From positions 124,001 to 188,000 of the forward strand of contig JACJYB010000006.1 of NCBI GenBank assembly GCA_020636355.1: DNA of 64,000 bases, given 5' to 3'. The stretch is from Lewinellaceae bacterium. Its GTDB lineage: Bacteria > Bacteroidota > Bacteroidia > Chitinophagales > Saprospiraceae. The position numbers were made by a program, and so were the translations under genes. Below the pieces are notes generated by a model. It was not told the origin of the DNA, made no database searches, and was given only the letters and a program-made list of their open reading frames with translations. Of this stretch, positions 1-8,694 are shown piece after piece (the stretch's first letter is position 1; every line of letters begins with the position of its first letter).

Positions 1-88
1 CATGGCAGATAAGCCTTACATCCAGGTCACTTCCGGGCCTCCGGATGAATCCGATTACCAGCGGTATGACTTTACTGCAAATCAATAA
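1..88 (+). CDS. 3' end of an unidentified protein (partial)
   Basis: An open frame enters from the left edge and stops with TAA at 86-88. About 28 residues are visible, ending in DFTANQ. The ATG at position 2 is in frame but is probably internal, since the gene almost certainly begins outside the window. Nothing in the fragment is recognisable as a domain, and its function cannot be called. The 128 bases after it, up to the next gene, show no convincing terminator. Confidence 0.4.
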   Translation, partial: MADKPYIQVTSGPPDESDYQRYDFTANQ

Positions 89-216
89 ACCTTGGTGAAC
101 CAATGGTTTTAGCAAGGAGCAGGGAAATCAATGTTGCTGAAATTTTTTCCTTTGCCCCTGAATTTTAATGACACCGGGTGCAGTCTTTTTATGTCAACAC
201 ACCTCAATTTATTGCC

Positions 217-1335
217 ATGAAATATGCTCTGTGCACCATCTTCCTATTGACAACGTATATGGTTTTTGGTCAAAACAACCTTACCTTCCGTACCAGCGAG
301 CGACAGACTCTGGGCGAACCTGAGGACCGATCGGCTTCTATGGGCATTGGTGACATCGATCAGGATGGCGATCTGGATGTCGTCATCGCAAATGGAAGAC
401 ATTGGCCAGAACAGAACCAAATCTTCTTCAACAATGGCAGAGGGATTTTTACGGTCTCCATGCCTTTGGACGCCATACGGGAAACCAGCTACGCGACCGA
501 ACTGGCTGACTTTGATGGTGATGGCGACCTGGATATTGCAGTAGGGAATGACATGGCCCCCAATGCCATTTACCTCAATGCCGGAGATGGTACTTTTTCA
601 CGAAGCGGCACTTTTGGTAAACCTTATGCACCTACCCGAAATTTAACTGTTGCCGATGTGGATGGAGATGGCGATGTGGACATACTGATCACTAACCGTG
701 GCTCCGAAAACGAAATTTGTCTGAACGATGGTCGGGGGAATTTCACCGAATCCAGACCTTTTGGGGAAATGGACGATTCCACGATTGACGTCGATGTGGC
801 CGATGTAGATGGTGATGACGATATGGATCTGATCCTGGCGAACCGGGATGGTCAGCAAAATTACATTTACCTCAATGACGGTCACCTGAATTTTAAACCC
901 ATCCCATTTGGCACCGGCAAGGATGAAACGAGATCAGTAGCCCATGCTGACATCAACCTCGATGGCTATATGGATCTCATCACGGCGAATATCGGAGAGC
1001 CCAACCGTATTTATTTTGGAGATCCGGAGCAGTCGTATAAACAGACAACCACTTTTGATTCGGACAATGATCAATCGTATTCCGTGGCTGTCAGTGACCT
1101 CGATCTCGACGGGGACGTGGACATCATTATAGCCAATGTAGGAGAGCCCAATACTGTATTCATCAACAATGATCAGGGTAAAAACTGGGAAAAAATCAAG
1201 CTAAGCGATGAAAATTACGACACCTACGATATCATTTCGGCAGATCTGAACAACGATCAGCGACCGGATATCCTTGAATGCAATTCCCGGGCAGCGAATG
1301 TGTATTACTTTAATCGCGTCAAGGCAAAAAACTAA
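217..1335 (+). CDS. Secreted FG-GAP/VCBS repeat protein
   Basis: A 372-residue exported protein built almost entirely of repeats. I start it at the ATG at 217, not the upstream in-frame codon at 178, because 217 gives a clean signal peptide (MKYALCTIFLLTTYMVFGQ). Seven Ca-binding loops of the D-x-D-x-D-G-x-x-D type follow at about 45-50 residue spacing, for example DIDQDGDLD, DFDGDGDLD, DVDGDGDVD, DVDGDDDMD and DLDLDGDVD. This is the blade signature of integrin-like FG-GAP/VCBS propellers. No T9SS C-terminal signal or enzyme domain is visible. Such proteins are usually surface or periplasmic; the ligand is unknown. It appears to stand alone. Confidence 0.85.
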   Translation: MKYALCTIFLLTTYMVFGQNNLTFRTSERQTLGEPEDRSASMGIGDIDQDGDLDVVIANGRHWPEQNQIFFNNGRGIFTVSMPLDAIRETSYATELADFDGDGDLDIAVGNDMAPNAIYLNAGDGTFSRSGTFGKPYAPTRNLTVADVDGDGDVDILITNRGSENEICLNDGRGNFTESRPFGEMDDSTIDVDVADVDGDDDMDLILANRDGQQNYIYLNDGHLNFKPIPFGTGKDETRSVAHADINLDGYMDLITANIGEPNRIYFGDPEQSYKQTTTFDSDNDQSYSVAVSDLDLDGDVDIIIANVGEPNTVFINNDQGKNWEKIKLSDENYDTYDIISADLNNDQRPDILECNSRAANVYYFNRVKAKN

Positions 1336-1491
1336 CCAGGAATCGACTTAAGCTTCAGCCTGCCGTACGGCCATTTTGGTCGCCCGGACATCTCTTGGCA
1401 TAACCCACCCCTGATGAAATGTAAAACGCATCACAATCCTTCCCCCGGTTTTCGCCCCATACCATTACCTTTGCACAAGCATTTGCATATC

Positions 1492-2655
1492 ATGAGACAC
1501 CTCCTTTACATCCTGCTGCCCGGTATTTTTCTATTCACCCAATGCAGCCAGGCGCCACTCTCCGGCTCGGTTGAAATGGATCCCGACTGGTCTCCGACCC
1601 TTTACCTGATCAGCCCTGGCAGTTTTGATGCCATCGGAACCAGTTTTATGGGCAATTTAGTGGACTCTGCAACAATCGGCATCGATGGCCATTTCGCTTT
1701 CCATTCCATCCCGGAAAATGCCAGCCCGCAATTGTATGAATTAGCCATCCAGAAGAAAGGAGAACGTTTCCCGACCCAGCTCGAGCAGGACGACCCGGAA
1801 GCTGCCAATTACCTGCCCCTGGTATACGCCCAGGGGGATCACCTCATGCTGTCCGCCAAAGCCGGAAATCTTCAGCAAACCGCAGAGGTAACAAATGCTT
1901 CCCCAGCCAATCAAGCCATGCTTGAGCTGCGCGATATCCGCAAGAAAGCCTGGGCAGAACATATGAACGGTGCAGTCGATCATACGGAAGATGCCCTGCT
2001 GGCTAAAGAAAAAGCTTTTAGCGATTATCGACAGGCGCTGATGGATTTTGCCGGCCAGACGGATCAGCTCCTTCCGGCGCTAACGGCTATCCGCTGGGCC
2101 GGCCCTACCGGTGATTACGAGCGGATCCCGGAATTTATTGTCGCCCAATGTGAGAAATGGCAGGCCATTGATCCCGGTCATCTTTTGGTCCGGCAACTTT
2201 GCGCCAAAGCCAGCCGGGAGCAACTGCCCGTCCTGATTGGTGATGCGATACCGGATTTTCAAATGCCCATGCTCCAAGGGGACACGATGTCATTACATGG
2301 TCTGCTGACCGGCAAACTCAATATCCTGGATTTGTGGGCCTCCTGGTGCATACCCTGCCGGCACGAGAACCGCGAGATCCTGGTGCCTCTCTGGCAGCAA
2401 TACAAGGGCAAAGGCTTACAGATTATCGGGTATGGGTTGGAAACGGAAGACAAAACCTGGAAAAATGCCATCGATAAGGATCAGGCTACCTGGGTCCAGT
2501 CATCCCATCTGCAGGGCGATGAAGCACCGCTGTTCCAGGCATTGCGCATCCAGACCATACCGTCCAATTTTCTGATCGACGATCAAGGCAAGGTCATTGC
2601 GAAAAACATTCATGGAGCGGATTTACGGAAGTTTGTGGAAAGCTATTTGAAATAG
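1492..2655 (+). CDS. Thioredoxin-fold (TlpA/ResA-like) lipoprotein
   Basis: A 387-residue protein starting at the ATG at 1492, where a lipoprotein signal is exposed (hydrophobic stretch then LFTQC). The N-terminal 100 residues resemble the beta-rich DUF4369-type domain common in Bacteroidota thiol proteins, and a helical linker follows. The C-terminal part is a thioredoxin fold with the motif WASWCIPC, placing the redox cysteines at residues 286 and 289, followed by the cis-Pro region IQTIPSNFLID. Expected role: periplasmic thiol-disulfide exchange, reducing cysteines of envelope proteins or during cytochrome maturation. The partner is not shown by the neighbours. An in-frame ATG at 1414 would add a non-signal extension and is less likely. 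Confidence 0.85.
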   Translation: MRHLLYILLPGIFLFTQCSQAPLSGSVEMDPDWSPTLYLISPGSFDAIGTSFMGNLVDSATIGIDGHFAFHSIPENASPQLYELAIQKKGERFPTQLEQDDPEAANYLPLVYAQGDHLMLSAKAGNLQQTAEVTNASPANQAMLELRDIRKKAWAEHMNGAVDHTEDALLAKEKAFSDYRQALMDFAGQTDQLLPALTAIRWAGPTGDYERIPEFIVAQCEKWQAIDPGHLLVRQLCAKASREQLPVLIGDAIPDFQMPMLQGDTMSLHGLLTGKLNILDLWASWCIPCRHENREILVPLWQQYKGKGLQIIGYGLETEDKTWKNAIDKDQATWVQSSHLQGDEAPLFQALRIQTIPSNFLIDDQGKVIAKNIHGADLRKFVESYLK

Positions 2656-2792
2656 AAACTTGCCCGGATTATCTGCTCATTTTTACTTGAAATACCCATA
2701 AATTCGAATTTCTCGATAAATTAAACCGCATCATTGTCCCATTTTAATCAATCTATGCGATTTCCTATCGGAACGTATTCATCATTGGCCCT

Positions 2793-3179
2793 ATGAACAA
2801 ATTAAAAACGACCGTATTACCCATCCTGCTTGCGACTAGCTGGATCTCCATCTCGGAATTTGTACGCAATGAATTCCTGCTCAAATCTTACTGGACGGGA
2901 CATTACCAAAACCTGGGTTTGACTTTCCCATCCGAACCCATCAACGGGGCGGTCTGGGGTACCTGGTCCCTGGTATTTGCAGTCGTTATTTTTATTTTGT
3001 CCCGCAAGTTTAATCTGTGGGAAACCACCATCATAGCATGGATTGCCGGTTTTGTGATGATGTGGCTGGTCACCGGAAATATGGCCGTTTTGCCTTATGG
3101 TATTTTACCCTACGCAATACCGCTGAGTCTGTTGGAGGCATTTTTAGCCGCCTGGATCATCAGGAAATTTATGGCTTGA
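2793..3179 (+). CDS. Small integral membrane protein, unknown function
   Basis: A 128-residue protein of about four hydrophobic segments (roughly residues 8-24, 55-70, 78-97 and 100-125) with short loops and no catalytic motif. It begins MNKLKTTVLPILLATSW. I do not recognise a named family with confidence; similar four-helix proteins are annotated as hypothetical in Bacteroidota. The next gene starts 33 bases downstream on the same strand and encodes an SRPBCC-fold protein, so the two may be co-transcribed. Confidence 0.7.
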   Translation: MNKLKTTVLPILLATSWISISEFVRNEFLLKSYWTGHYQNLGLTFPSEPINGAVWGTWSLVFAVVIFILSRKFNLWETTIIAWIAGFVMMWLVTGNMAVLPYGILPYAIPLSLLEAFLAAWIIRKFMA

Positions 3180-3212
3180 AATTCGTTTGATCAAAACTGT
3201 CATCACGGCCTT

Positions 3213-3599
3213 ATGGAAATGACTCTGAAAACGGTTCTCGCTGCTACTCCCGAAACCATCTACAACACCTGGCTGTCCAGTGAAGGCCATAGCGCAATGA
3301 CCGGTAGTGACGCCGAAATTTCGAATGAGGTAGATACTCCTTTCACCGCCTGGGACGGATACATTTCCGGGACCAATATCCTGCTGGAGCCTTATTGGCA
3401 TATGCTCCAGTCCTGGCGTACCACTGATTTTTCCGATGAAGAGCCGGATTCACGACTGGAGATTTTATTACAGGAAACGGAAGGCGGAACCGAGCTTACA
3501 CTCATTCACACCTTGCTACCCGAAAATGGGGAGCAATACCGGCAAGGTTGGATCGATTACTACTTTGAACCCATGGAATTATACTTTTCCTCCCTTTAG
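3213..3599 (+). CDS. SRPBCC / AHSA1-like (START-fold) protein
   Basis: A 128-residue soluble protein with the typical opening of the activator of Hsp90 ATPase homologue 1-like group (TLKTVLAATPETIYNTWLSS). Later motifs match the family: ISGTNILLEP, a WRTTDFSDEEPDS strand, and the C-terminal helix start QGWIDYYFEPM. Length is normal for a complete single-domain member. These proteins have a hydrophobic pocket that binds small lipophilic ligands, and the ligand here is unknown. It follows the small membrane protein gene closely. The call to the fold is firm and any more specific role would be a guess. Confidence 0.85.
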   Translation: MEMTLKTVLAATPETIYNTWLSSEGHSAMTGSDAEISNEVDTPFTAWDGYISGTNILLEPYWHMLQSWRTTDFSDEEPDSRLEILLQETEGGTELTLIHTLLPENGEQYRQGWIDYYFEPMELYFSSL

Positions 3600-3710
3600 C
3601 TATTCACCTGGAATAACCAAATGGAAAGAATCATAACGCGACATCGATCTTGCCAACCATTCTGATGGCTGCCCGTTCATTTTTTCCAAAAACCCACTAC
3701 CTTGTCAACC

Positions 3711-4502
3711 ATGAAGGATCTTGACATCAGAAAGGTCAATGTGGTGCGTTATGTCACCCCACTGCGTGAAGGCGGTTCCCTGCCGGCGCTGGTGGAAGCC
3801 GATGATGAATTTCTCTATGTCATCAAGTTTCGCGGAGCCGGACAGGGACCTAAAGCATTGATTGCTGAACTGATCGGCGGAGAACTGGCCAGAGCTTGTG
3901 GTCTCCTCGTTCCGGAGTTGGTATTTATGACCCTGGATGAATCCTTCGGCCGATCCGAACCAGACGAAGAAATCCAGGATTTACTGCGCTTCAGCATCGG
4001 GTTAAATCTCGGCCTGCATTATCTGTCCGGGTCGATCATGTACGATCCGTTGGCTTCTCCGGTTGATGCGCTCACCGCGTCCAAAGTGGTGATCCTGGAT
4101 AGCCTGATCACGAACATTGACCGCACCTATAAAAATCCAAACTTACTAAGCTGGAATAAAGAACTTTGGCTGATCGATCACGGCGCCAGTCTGTACTTTC
4201 ATTACAATATGGAAAATTGGAAATCCCATGCCGCCAAATCATTTGTGCAGGTCAAAGATCATGTTTTATTAGCTCGCGCCTCTGAACTGGAAGCGGCGGC
4301 CAATCAGGTTCAGACTGCCTTAACCGATGACAAGATATCGGGAATCATCCAGGCGATTCCGGAAGTTTGGCTGGATGATGGCTCGGGAGGGCCTTCTGCC
4401 GATGAACGGCGTTCAATTTATACCGGATACCTGAGTTTGCGTCTTTCTATCATTGATTCACTTTTAAATGAAGCACAGGATGCCCGGAAAGGTGGTCTAT
4501 GA
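3711..4502 (+). CDS. HipA-like kinase family protein
   Basis: 263 residues from the ATG at 3711; an in-frame TTG at 3702 would add three residues. The protein shows the kinase-like core of the HipA-related family: a Lys-bearing strand (FLYVIKFRGAG, near residue 43), a catalytic-loop-like segment NIDRTYKNPNLL, and a metal-binding strand LWLIDHGAS. It lacks the N-terminal domain of true HipA toxins. The following DUF3037 gene overlaps it by 35 bases or less, and the two families are commonly found side by side in bacterial genomes. The substrate is unknown. A toxin-antitoxin role should not be assumed because no HipB-like DNA-binding partner is present. Confidence 0.8.
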   Translation: MKDLDIRKVNVVRYVTPLREGGSLPALVEADDEFLYVIKFRGAGQGPKALIAELIGGELARACGLLVPELVFMTLDESFGRSEPDEEIQDLLRFSIGLNLGLHYLSGSIMYDPLASPVDALTASKVVILDSLITNIDRTYKNPNLLSWNKELWLIDHGASLYFHYNMENWKSHAAKSFVQVKDHVLLARASELEAAANQVQTALTDDKISGIIQAIPEVWLDDGSGGPSADERRSIYTGYLSLRLSIIDSLLNEAQDARKGGL

Positions 4503-4863
4503 GTATGCATTTATCCGCTACGTCCCGAAGGTGGAACGGGAAGAGTTCATCAATATTGGTGTCATCTTGTATTGCAAACCGAAGCAGTACCTGGCCGTCC
4601 GCTATCACCTCGACGAAAAAAGAATGACTGCGTTTCATCCGGAGGCAGATCTGGCCGTTATCCGGCATTACCTGGAAACCTGGGATTGCATTGCCCGGGG
4701 AGATTCCCGTTGCGGCCCCATAGCCTTACAGGATGTACCGGGTCGCTTCCGCTGGCTGACCGCTACACGCAGCACCATCATCCAGCCTTCAAAAGTACAT
4801 CCCGGGTTATGCGATGATCCTTCACAAATCCTGGATGAGTTATTCAGCCATTACGTGCTATAA
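4468..4863 (+). CDS. DUF3037 family protein
   Basis: A 131-residue protein beginning within the 3' end of the HipA-like gene; an alternative ATG at 4480 gives a start at MPGKVVYEYAFIRYVP. The conserved opening (YEYAFIRYVPKVEREEFINI followed by GVILYC) and the later SPxxx-poor, arginine-rich middle match DUF3037. Function is unknown. Its overlap with the kinase gene implies translational coupling, and the pairing suggests it is the obligate partner or target of the HipA-like kinase. Seen: overlap and motif. Known: recurrent pairing. Inferred: functional partnership. Confidence 0.8.
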   Translation: MKHRMPGKVVYEYAFIRYVPKVEREEFINIGVILYCKPKQYLAVRYHLDEKRMTAFHPEADLAVIRHYLETWDCIARGDSRCGPIALQDVPGRFRWLTATRSTIIQPSKVHPGLCDDPSQILDELFSHYVL

Positions 4864-4949
4864 AGCTTAAGTCCGGCCCTACCTATTTTTCATTGACAGA
4901 AAAGCGGTACAAGTGAAATTCCTTTTTATTTTGGGCTAAAATAACCCCA

Positions 4950-5724
4950 ATGAGAAAGATTGCTTTATTTATTCTTTTCGGAATAATCTGCTCATCACTT
5001 CAGGTCCACAGTCAGAATAACACCGTTCCGGGTTTTAAATTGGTCTGGCAAAAAGCAAGCGCCGAGACCGGAGCCATTGCCAATAAATTGTATTACAGCG
5101 AGGTATTCACCCATGTAGTCAATGATTTGAATGCCATGTTTGCGCTGCCCTGGACGTCTACATCGTGTTCACTTCGAGTGATGAAGGAGCCTTTACAGTT
5201 CGGAAACGGGGTATCCCGTCGTGACCATTCCTTATGAAACTGCTGCCGATGACCGCGAAATACTGGATGCCGGCGGTTACGGAGAAACGGAAGAAGAACT
5301 GGATGAAATACTATACGAAGAACTGGAGTTTACCTTGTACCACGAGGTGGGTCATGCTTTAATCGAAGTTTTACAACTACCAACGGTGGGTAGACAGGAA
5401 GATGTTGTCGACGAATTTGCTTTGTACGTGTGCATGCGTTTGGGGTACACCAATACCATCTATTAAGCTGCTTTGATGTATGATGCCTTCTCGTATGATC
5501 GGGATGACGCCATTGAGGATAATGATCTGATGGACAGTCATTCTCTGGATCTGCAGCGTAGGTACCGGCTCCTATGCCTGCTTTATGGTAGCGATGCAGA
5601 AAACAATGCCTACGTGCTGAATGAAATGGATCTCAACGAGGAACAAATGGATACCTGCATCTATGATTACGAAGACCTGATAAAGAACTGGTACCGCATC
5701 CTTTACCGGTATTTACGGCAATAA
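4950..5724 (+). pseudogene. Decayed DUF4344 putative metallopeptidase
   Basis: Three reading-frame pieces make one protein of the DUF4344 metallopeptidase type. The start codon at 4950 gives a signal peptide (MRKIALFILFGIICSSLQVHSQ) and then LNAMFALPW. The sense then moves to another frame near 5150 (DVYIVFTSSDEGAF) and to a third near 5195 (SSETGYPVVTIPYE). It continues through the zinc motif HEVGHALIE and EDVVDEFALYV to an in-frame TAA at 5464-5466, after which the same frame continues with DSHSLDLQRRYRLLCLLYGS, a conserved DUF4344 stretch. Both frameshifts fit loss of one base from short runs (GGG at about 5151 and TTTT at about 5192). The stop is best explained by a CAA to TAA change. Zinc ligands are intact, but no full-length product is expected. 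Confidence 0.75.
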
Positions 5725-5758
5725 CGTTAACTTAAGGCTCTAGTCAACCTTAAGTCTT

Positions 5759-7003
5759 ATGGCTCCAAGAAAGTACCTGTACGTTTTTTTTATTGTATGT
5801 ATCCATTGGTCAGCATTTGCTCAAACGAATGGAGCGATCAATATCGGACATGTTGACACCATCTATTCCAGCATTCTGAACGAATCCAGACCGATCTGGA
5901 TCCATGTTCCGGAAGGATCAGAATCCAACATTTATGAGCCCACGAGTTATCCGGTCATCTATTTACTGGATGGGGACGCGCATTTCTCCTCGGTAGTAGG
6001 CATGGTCGATCAATTAAGTTCGGTCAATGGAAATTCGATCTGCCCCAAAATGATCGTGGTAGGCATCCCCAACACCGACCGTACCCGAGACCTGACGCCT
6101 ACAAAAGCCAGTTCCGACCATCCTTTTGTAGACAGCACCATGGCGGCCCATTCCGGAGGCGGTGAGGCTTTTATGGATTTTATGGAGAAGGAATTAATCC
6201 CCTATATTGAAAGTCACTATTCAACCCAACCATTTCGGATGTTGATCGGCCACAGTTTTGGTGGACTGACTGCCATCAATACCCTATTTGAGCGGCCGGA
6301 TCTATTCAAGGCCTATTTAGCCCTGGATCCTTCCATGTGGTGGGACAACCAACGATTACTCCATGAAATCCAGCAGGCAGGAAATAAGCCCGGCTATCAG
6401 AACCGTTGGCTCTATCTTGGCATTGCCAATACGATGGATCACGAAAAAGATACCCTGGTGGGTCTGCAGGACACCACAGTTGCCACCGAGCACATCCGCA
6501 ACATCATCTACCTCAACCGGTTTTACGATCACCTGCAGATCAGTCCATTCAAATACGATAGTAAATTTTATCCGGACGATGACCACGGCTCGGTGCCTCT
6601 GATCGCGACCTATGATGCTTTGCGGTTTTTCTTTAAATCCTATCCCGTGACGATATCATTCGAGGACTTTATGAATCCGGATCTGGATTTGGCTGCGAAA
6701 ATTCAAAAGCACTATGAACAGGTTTCGGTAGACTTTGGCTATGAAATAAAACCCGACGAGAGCTTGATTAATTTGATTGGTTATCAATTTTTGGGAATGA
6801 AACAGTTGGAGAAAGCCGAAAAGTTTTTCCTCCTGAATACAGTTAATCATCCAAAGAGCTTTAATGCATTCGACTCCTTAGGAGAATGTTACCAGGAGAT
6901 GGGCAAGAAAGAAAAAGCCATCGAGAGTTATCAAAAATCAATAGAACTAAACCCGGACTCTTATTCCAAAGAAAAATTAGAAGCACTTAAAAGCAATAAA
7001 TAA
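5759..7003 (+). CDS. Secreted alpha/beta-hydrolase (IroE/enterochelin-esterase-like) with TPR tail
   Basis: 414 residues with a signal peptide ending near FAQ. The catalytic domain is of the putative esterase family: an early YPVIYLLDGD strand, the nucleophile elbow GHSFGG with Ser166, ALDPSMWWD carrying the likely acid, and DDDHGSVP carrying the catalytic His. Residues from about 330 to the end form two tetratricopeptide-like repeats (LGMKQLEKAEKFFLLN and MGKKEKAIESYQKSIELNPD). That esterase-plus-TPR layout is frequent in Bacteroidota. It probably hydrolyses an ester in the periplasm; the substrate is unknown and no siderophore genes are nearby. Confidence 0.85.
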   Translation: MAPRKYLYVFFIVCIHWSAFAQTNGAINIGHVDTIYSSILNESRPIWIHVPEGSESNIYEPTSYPVIYLLDGDAHFSSVVGMVDQLSSVNGNSICPKMIVVGIPNTDRTRDLTPTKASSDHPFVDSTMAAHSGGGEAFMDFMEKELIPYIESHYSTQPFRMLIGHSFGGLTAINTLFERPDLFKAYLALDPSMWWDNQRLLHEIQQAGNKPGYQNRWLYLGIANTMDHEKDTLVGLQDTTVATEHIRNIIYLNRFYDHLQISPFKYDSKFYPDDDHGSVPLIATYDALRFFFKSYPVTISFEDFMNPDLDLAAKIQKHYEQVSVDFGYEIKPDESLINLIGYQFLGMKQLEKAEKFFLLNTVNHPKSFNAFDSLGECYQEMGKKEKAIESYQKSIELNPDSYSKEKLEALKSNK

Positions 7004-7093
7004 TTCCGGTTTCCAGTGTCCAGCATTAACATCCGGCAGACAAATAGCTTCTGATTTAATAGGAAATACAAGGCGGAAGCATTAAATCATTTT

Positions 7094-8590
7094 ATGTTCA
7101 AGCATTTAACTTTCTGGTTGGTTGTGTCCATAGTATCCTTAGCAATCAACTGTACCGATCATCCTGAGAACCTCAATGATGACCCTGTCCGCCAATCCCT
7201 TGATTTTCAACCCTGGGAAGCAACCGAACAACCGGCAGGCTCAGCCGCCTACCTGGGCCTGGGTCCCTATGCCAAATGCCTGTGTACAGCGGTATTTGTC
7301 TCCGGCCGGAAGCCGGAAGAATTTGTCACAAATAACGATGGGATCATCCTGGAAAAATCCTGGGTAGATCAGGTTACCTGGTCCATCGATTATGATCTGC
7401 ACCAGGTAACGGCTTTTCTGGGCGACACGGTATATCGCACGGCTACTTTTACCGGCGATCAAGGCTGTATCCTGGATGTAGCGAAAGGCATGCATTTTAC
7501 ACCCGTCCCGGTCAAATCCTCATTACCGCCGGAAGACTCCATGGACTGGCCCATGGGTGACCACATCAGTAAGCTACCTACAACATACGACTCCTTGAAG
7601 CTGAAAGAGGTCGCTCGGGAGGCATTTGATCCTGCCGCTCATACAGCAGCTTTTTTAGTCATCCACCACGGGCGGATTATCCTGGAGCACTATGCCGAAG
7701 GGATCGATAAAGACACGCAACTGGAGTCGTGGTCGATGGGGAAAAGCATCACCGGCACCCTGATCGGGCGGTTAATAGCGCAAGGCAAGCTGTCCCTGGA
7801 TCAGGAGGCTCCCGTCCCTGAATGGCAACAGCCTGGCGATCCACGCGGCCGGATCACTATTCGGAACCTGATGCAGATGAGCAGCGGCTTACGTTTTCCA
7901 TCATTTGGTCGCACACGGGATAGCGCCGTGGCCGGATCAACGAGTTATGATGGTGAACTACCCATGGCTCAACTCACGCATGTGTATCCTTATACCGGCT
8001 CTATCAACGTATTTGATTTTGCAGTCAAACGGCCCCTGGAATTTGCTCCCGGCAGCAAGGGAGCCGGTCAGTACCGCAATTGCGATCCGCTTACTTTGGG
8101 CTACATCATTCGCCGGACGGTAGAAGCGGACGGACGCAATTACTGGACCTGGCCTAAGGAAGAGCTATTTGATCAGATCGGCATCCGCAAGCAATTGCTC
8201 GAGACGGACCGCTGGGGCAACTTTATTATGACAGGCTATGATTTTGGCACTGCCCGCAACTGGGGACGGCTGGCCTTGCTCTACCTGCAACGTGGGGTTT
8301 GGAATGGTAATCAGCTGCTTCCGGAAGGATTTACGGATTTTGTCGCTACGCCGGCACCAGCCTGGATCGACCCGGTCTACGGAGGTATGTTCTGGCTGAA
8401 TACCGATGGAAAATTCAATCTACCCAAAGATGCGTATGCCATGATGGGTGGAGGCGGCCAAAATGTAATTGTCGTCCCGTCATTGGACCTGGCAATTGTA
8501 AGAATGGGCCACAGTAAAGGGGCAAAATTTGCTTCCAAGGCGCTTAATGAGGCGCTTAAAAGCCTGCTTCCCGCCTTGCCATCAGACTAA
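7094..8590 (+). CDS. Serine hydrolase lipoprotein, class C beta-lactamase family
   Basis: A 498-residue lipoprotein (signal ending AINC, Cys20). The beta-lactamase/transpeptidase-like domain runs from about residue 160 to the end. It carries the active-site SxxK as SMGK (Ser214, Lys217) and the second motif YRN (Tyr327-Asn329). Near the end, GGGGQNVIVVPSLDLAIVRMG replaces the classical KTG strand, as in esterase- and peptidase-type members. The first 150 residues are a family-specific extension with a cysteine pair (KCLC). Likely a periplasmic esterase or D-amino-acid peptidase; antibiotic resistance should not be inferred. It stands as a single gene. Confidence 0.85.
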   Translation: MFKHLTFWLVVSIVSLAINCTDHPENLNDDPVRQSLDFQPWEATEQPAGSAAYLGLGPYAKCLCTAVFVSGRKPEEFVTNNDGIILEKSWVDQVTWSIDYDLHQVTAFLGDTVYRTATFTGDQGCILDVAKGMHFTPVPVKSSLPPEDSMDWPMGDHISKLPTTYDSLKLKEVAREAFDPAAHTAAFLVIHHGRIILEHYAEGIDKDTQLESWSMGKSITGTLIGRLIAQGKLSLDQEAPVPEWQQPGDPRGRITIRNLMQMSSGLRFPSFGRTRDSAVAGSTSYDGELPMAQLTHVYPYTGSINVFDFAVKRPLEFAPGSKGAGQYRNCDPLTLGYIIRRTVEADGRNYWTWPKEELFDQIGIRKQLLETDRWGNFIMTGYDFGTARNWGRLALLYLQRGVWNGNQLLPEGFTDFVATPAPAWIDPVYGGMFWLNTDGKFNLPKDAYAMMGGGGQNVIVVPSLDLAIVRMGHSKGAKFASKALNEALKSLLPALPSD

Positions 8591-8694
8591 TTCTAGCGGA
8601 ACACATTGTCTGATATAACTTGATCCGTGCTGGTACTTCTGCGGAAACCTTTATACATTTATGGAATCACATCATCAAGCCGAAATAAAAGTAC

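Noticed and set aside
92..103. TTGGTGAACCAA as a terminator for the partial first gene
   Set aside because: The loop would be only two bases and no T run follows directly.
5221..5466. Short independent gene starting with GTG at 5221
   Set aside because: Its sequence continues the DUF4344 protein begun at 4950 and resumes after the TAA, so it is a fragment of a pseudogene.
7094..8590. Antibiotic-resistance beta-lactamase
   Set aside because: Only the SxxK and YxN motifs of the wider serine-hydrolase family are present. The lipoprotein form and extension point to an esterase- or peptidase-type member.
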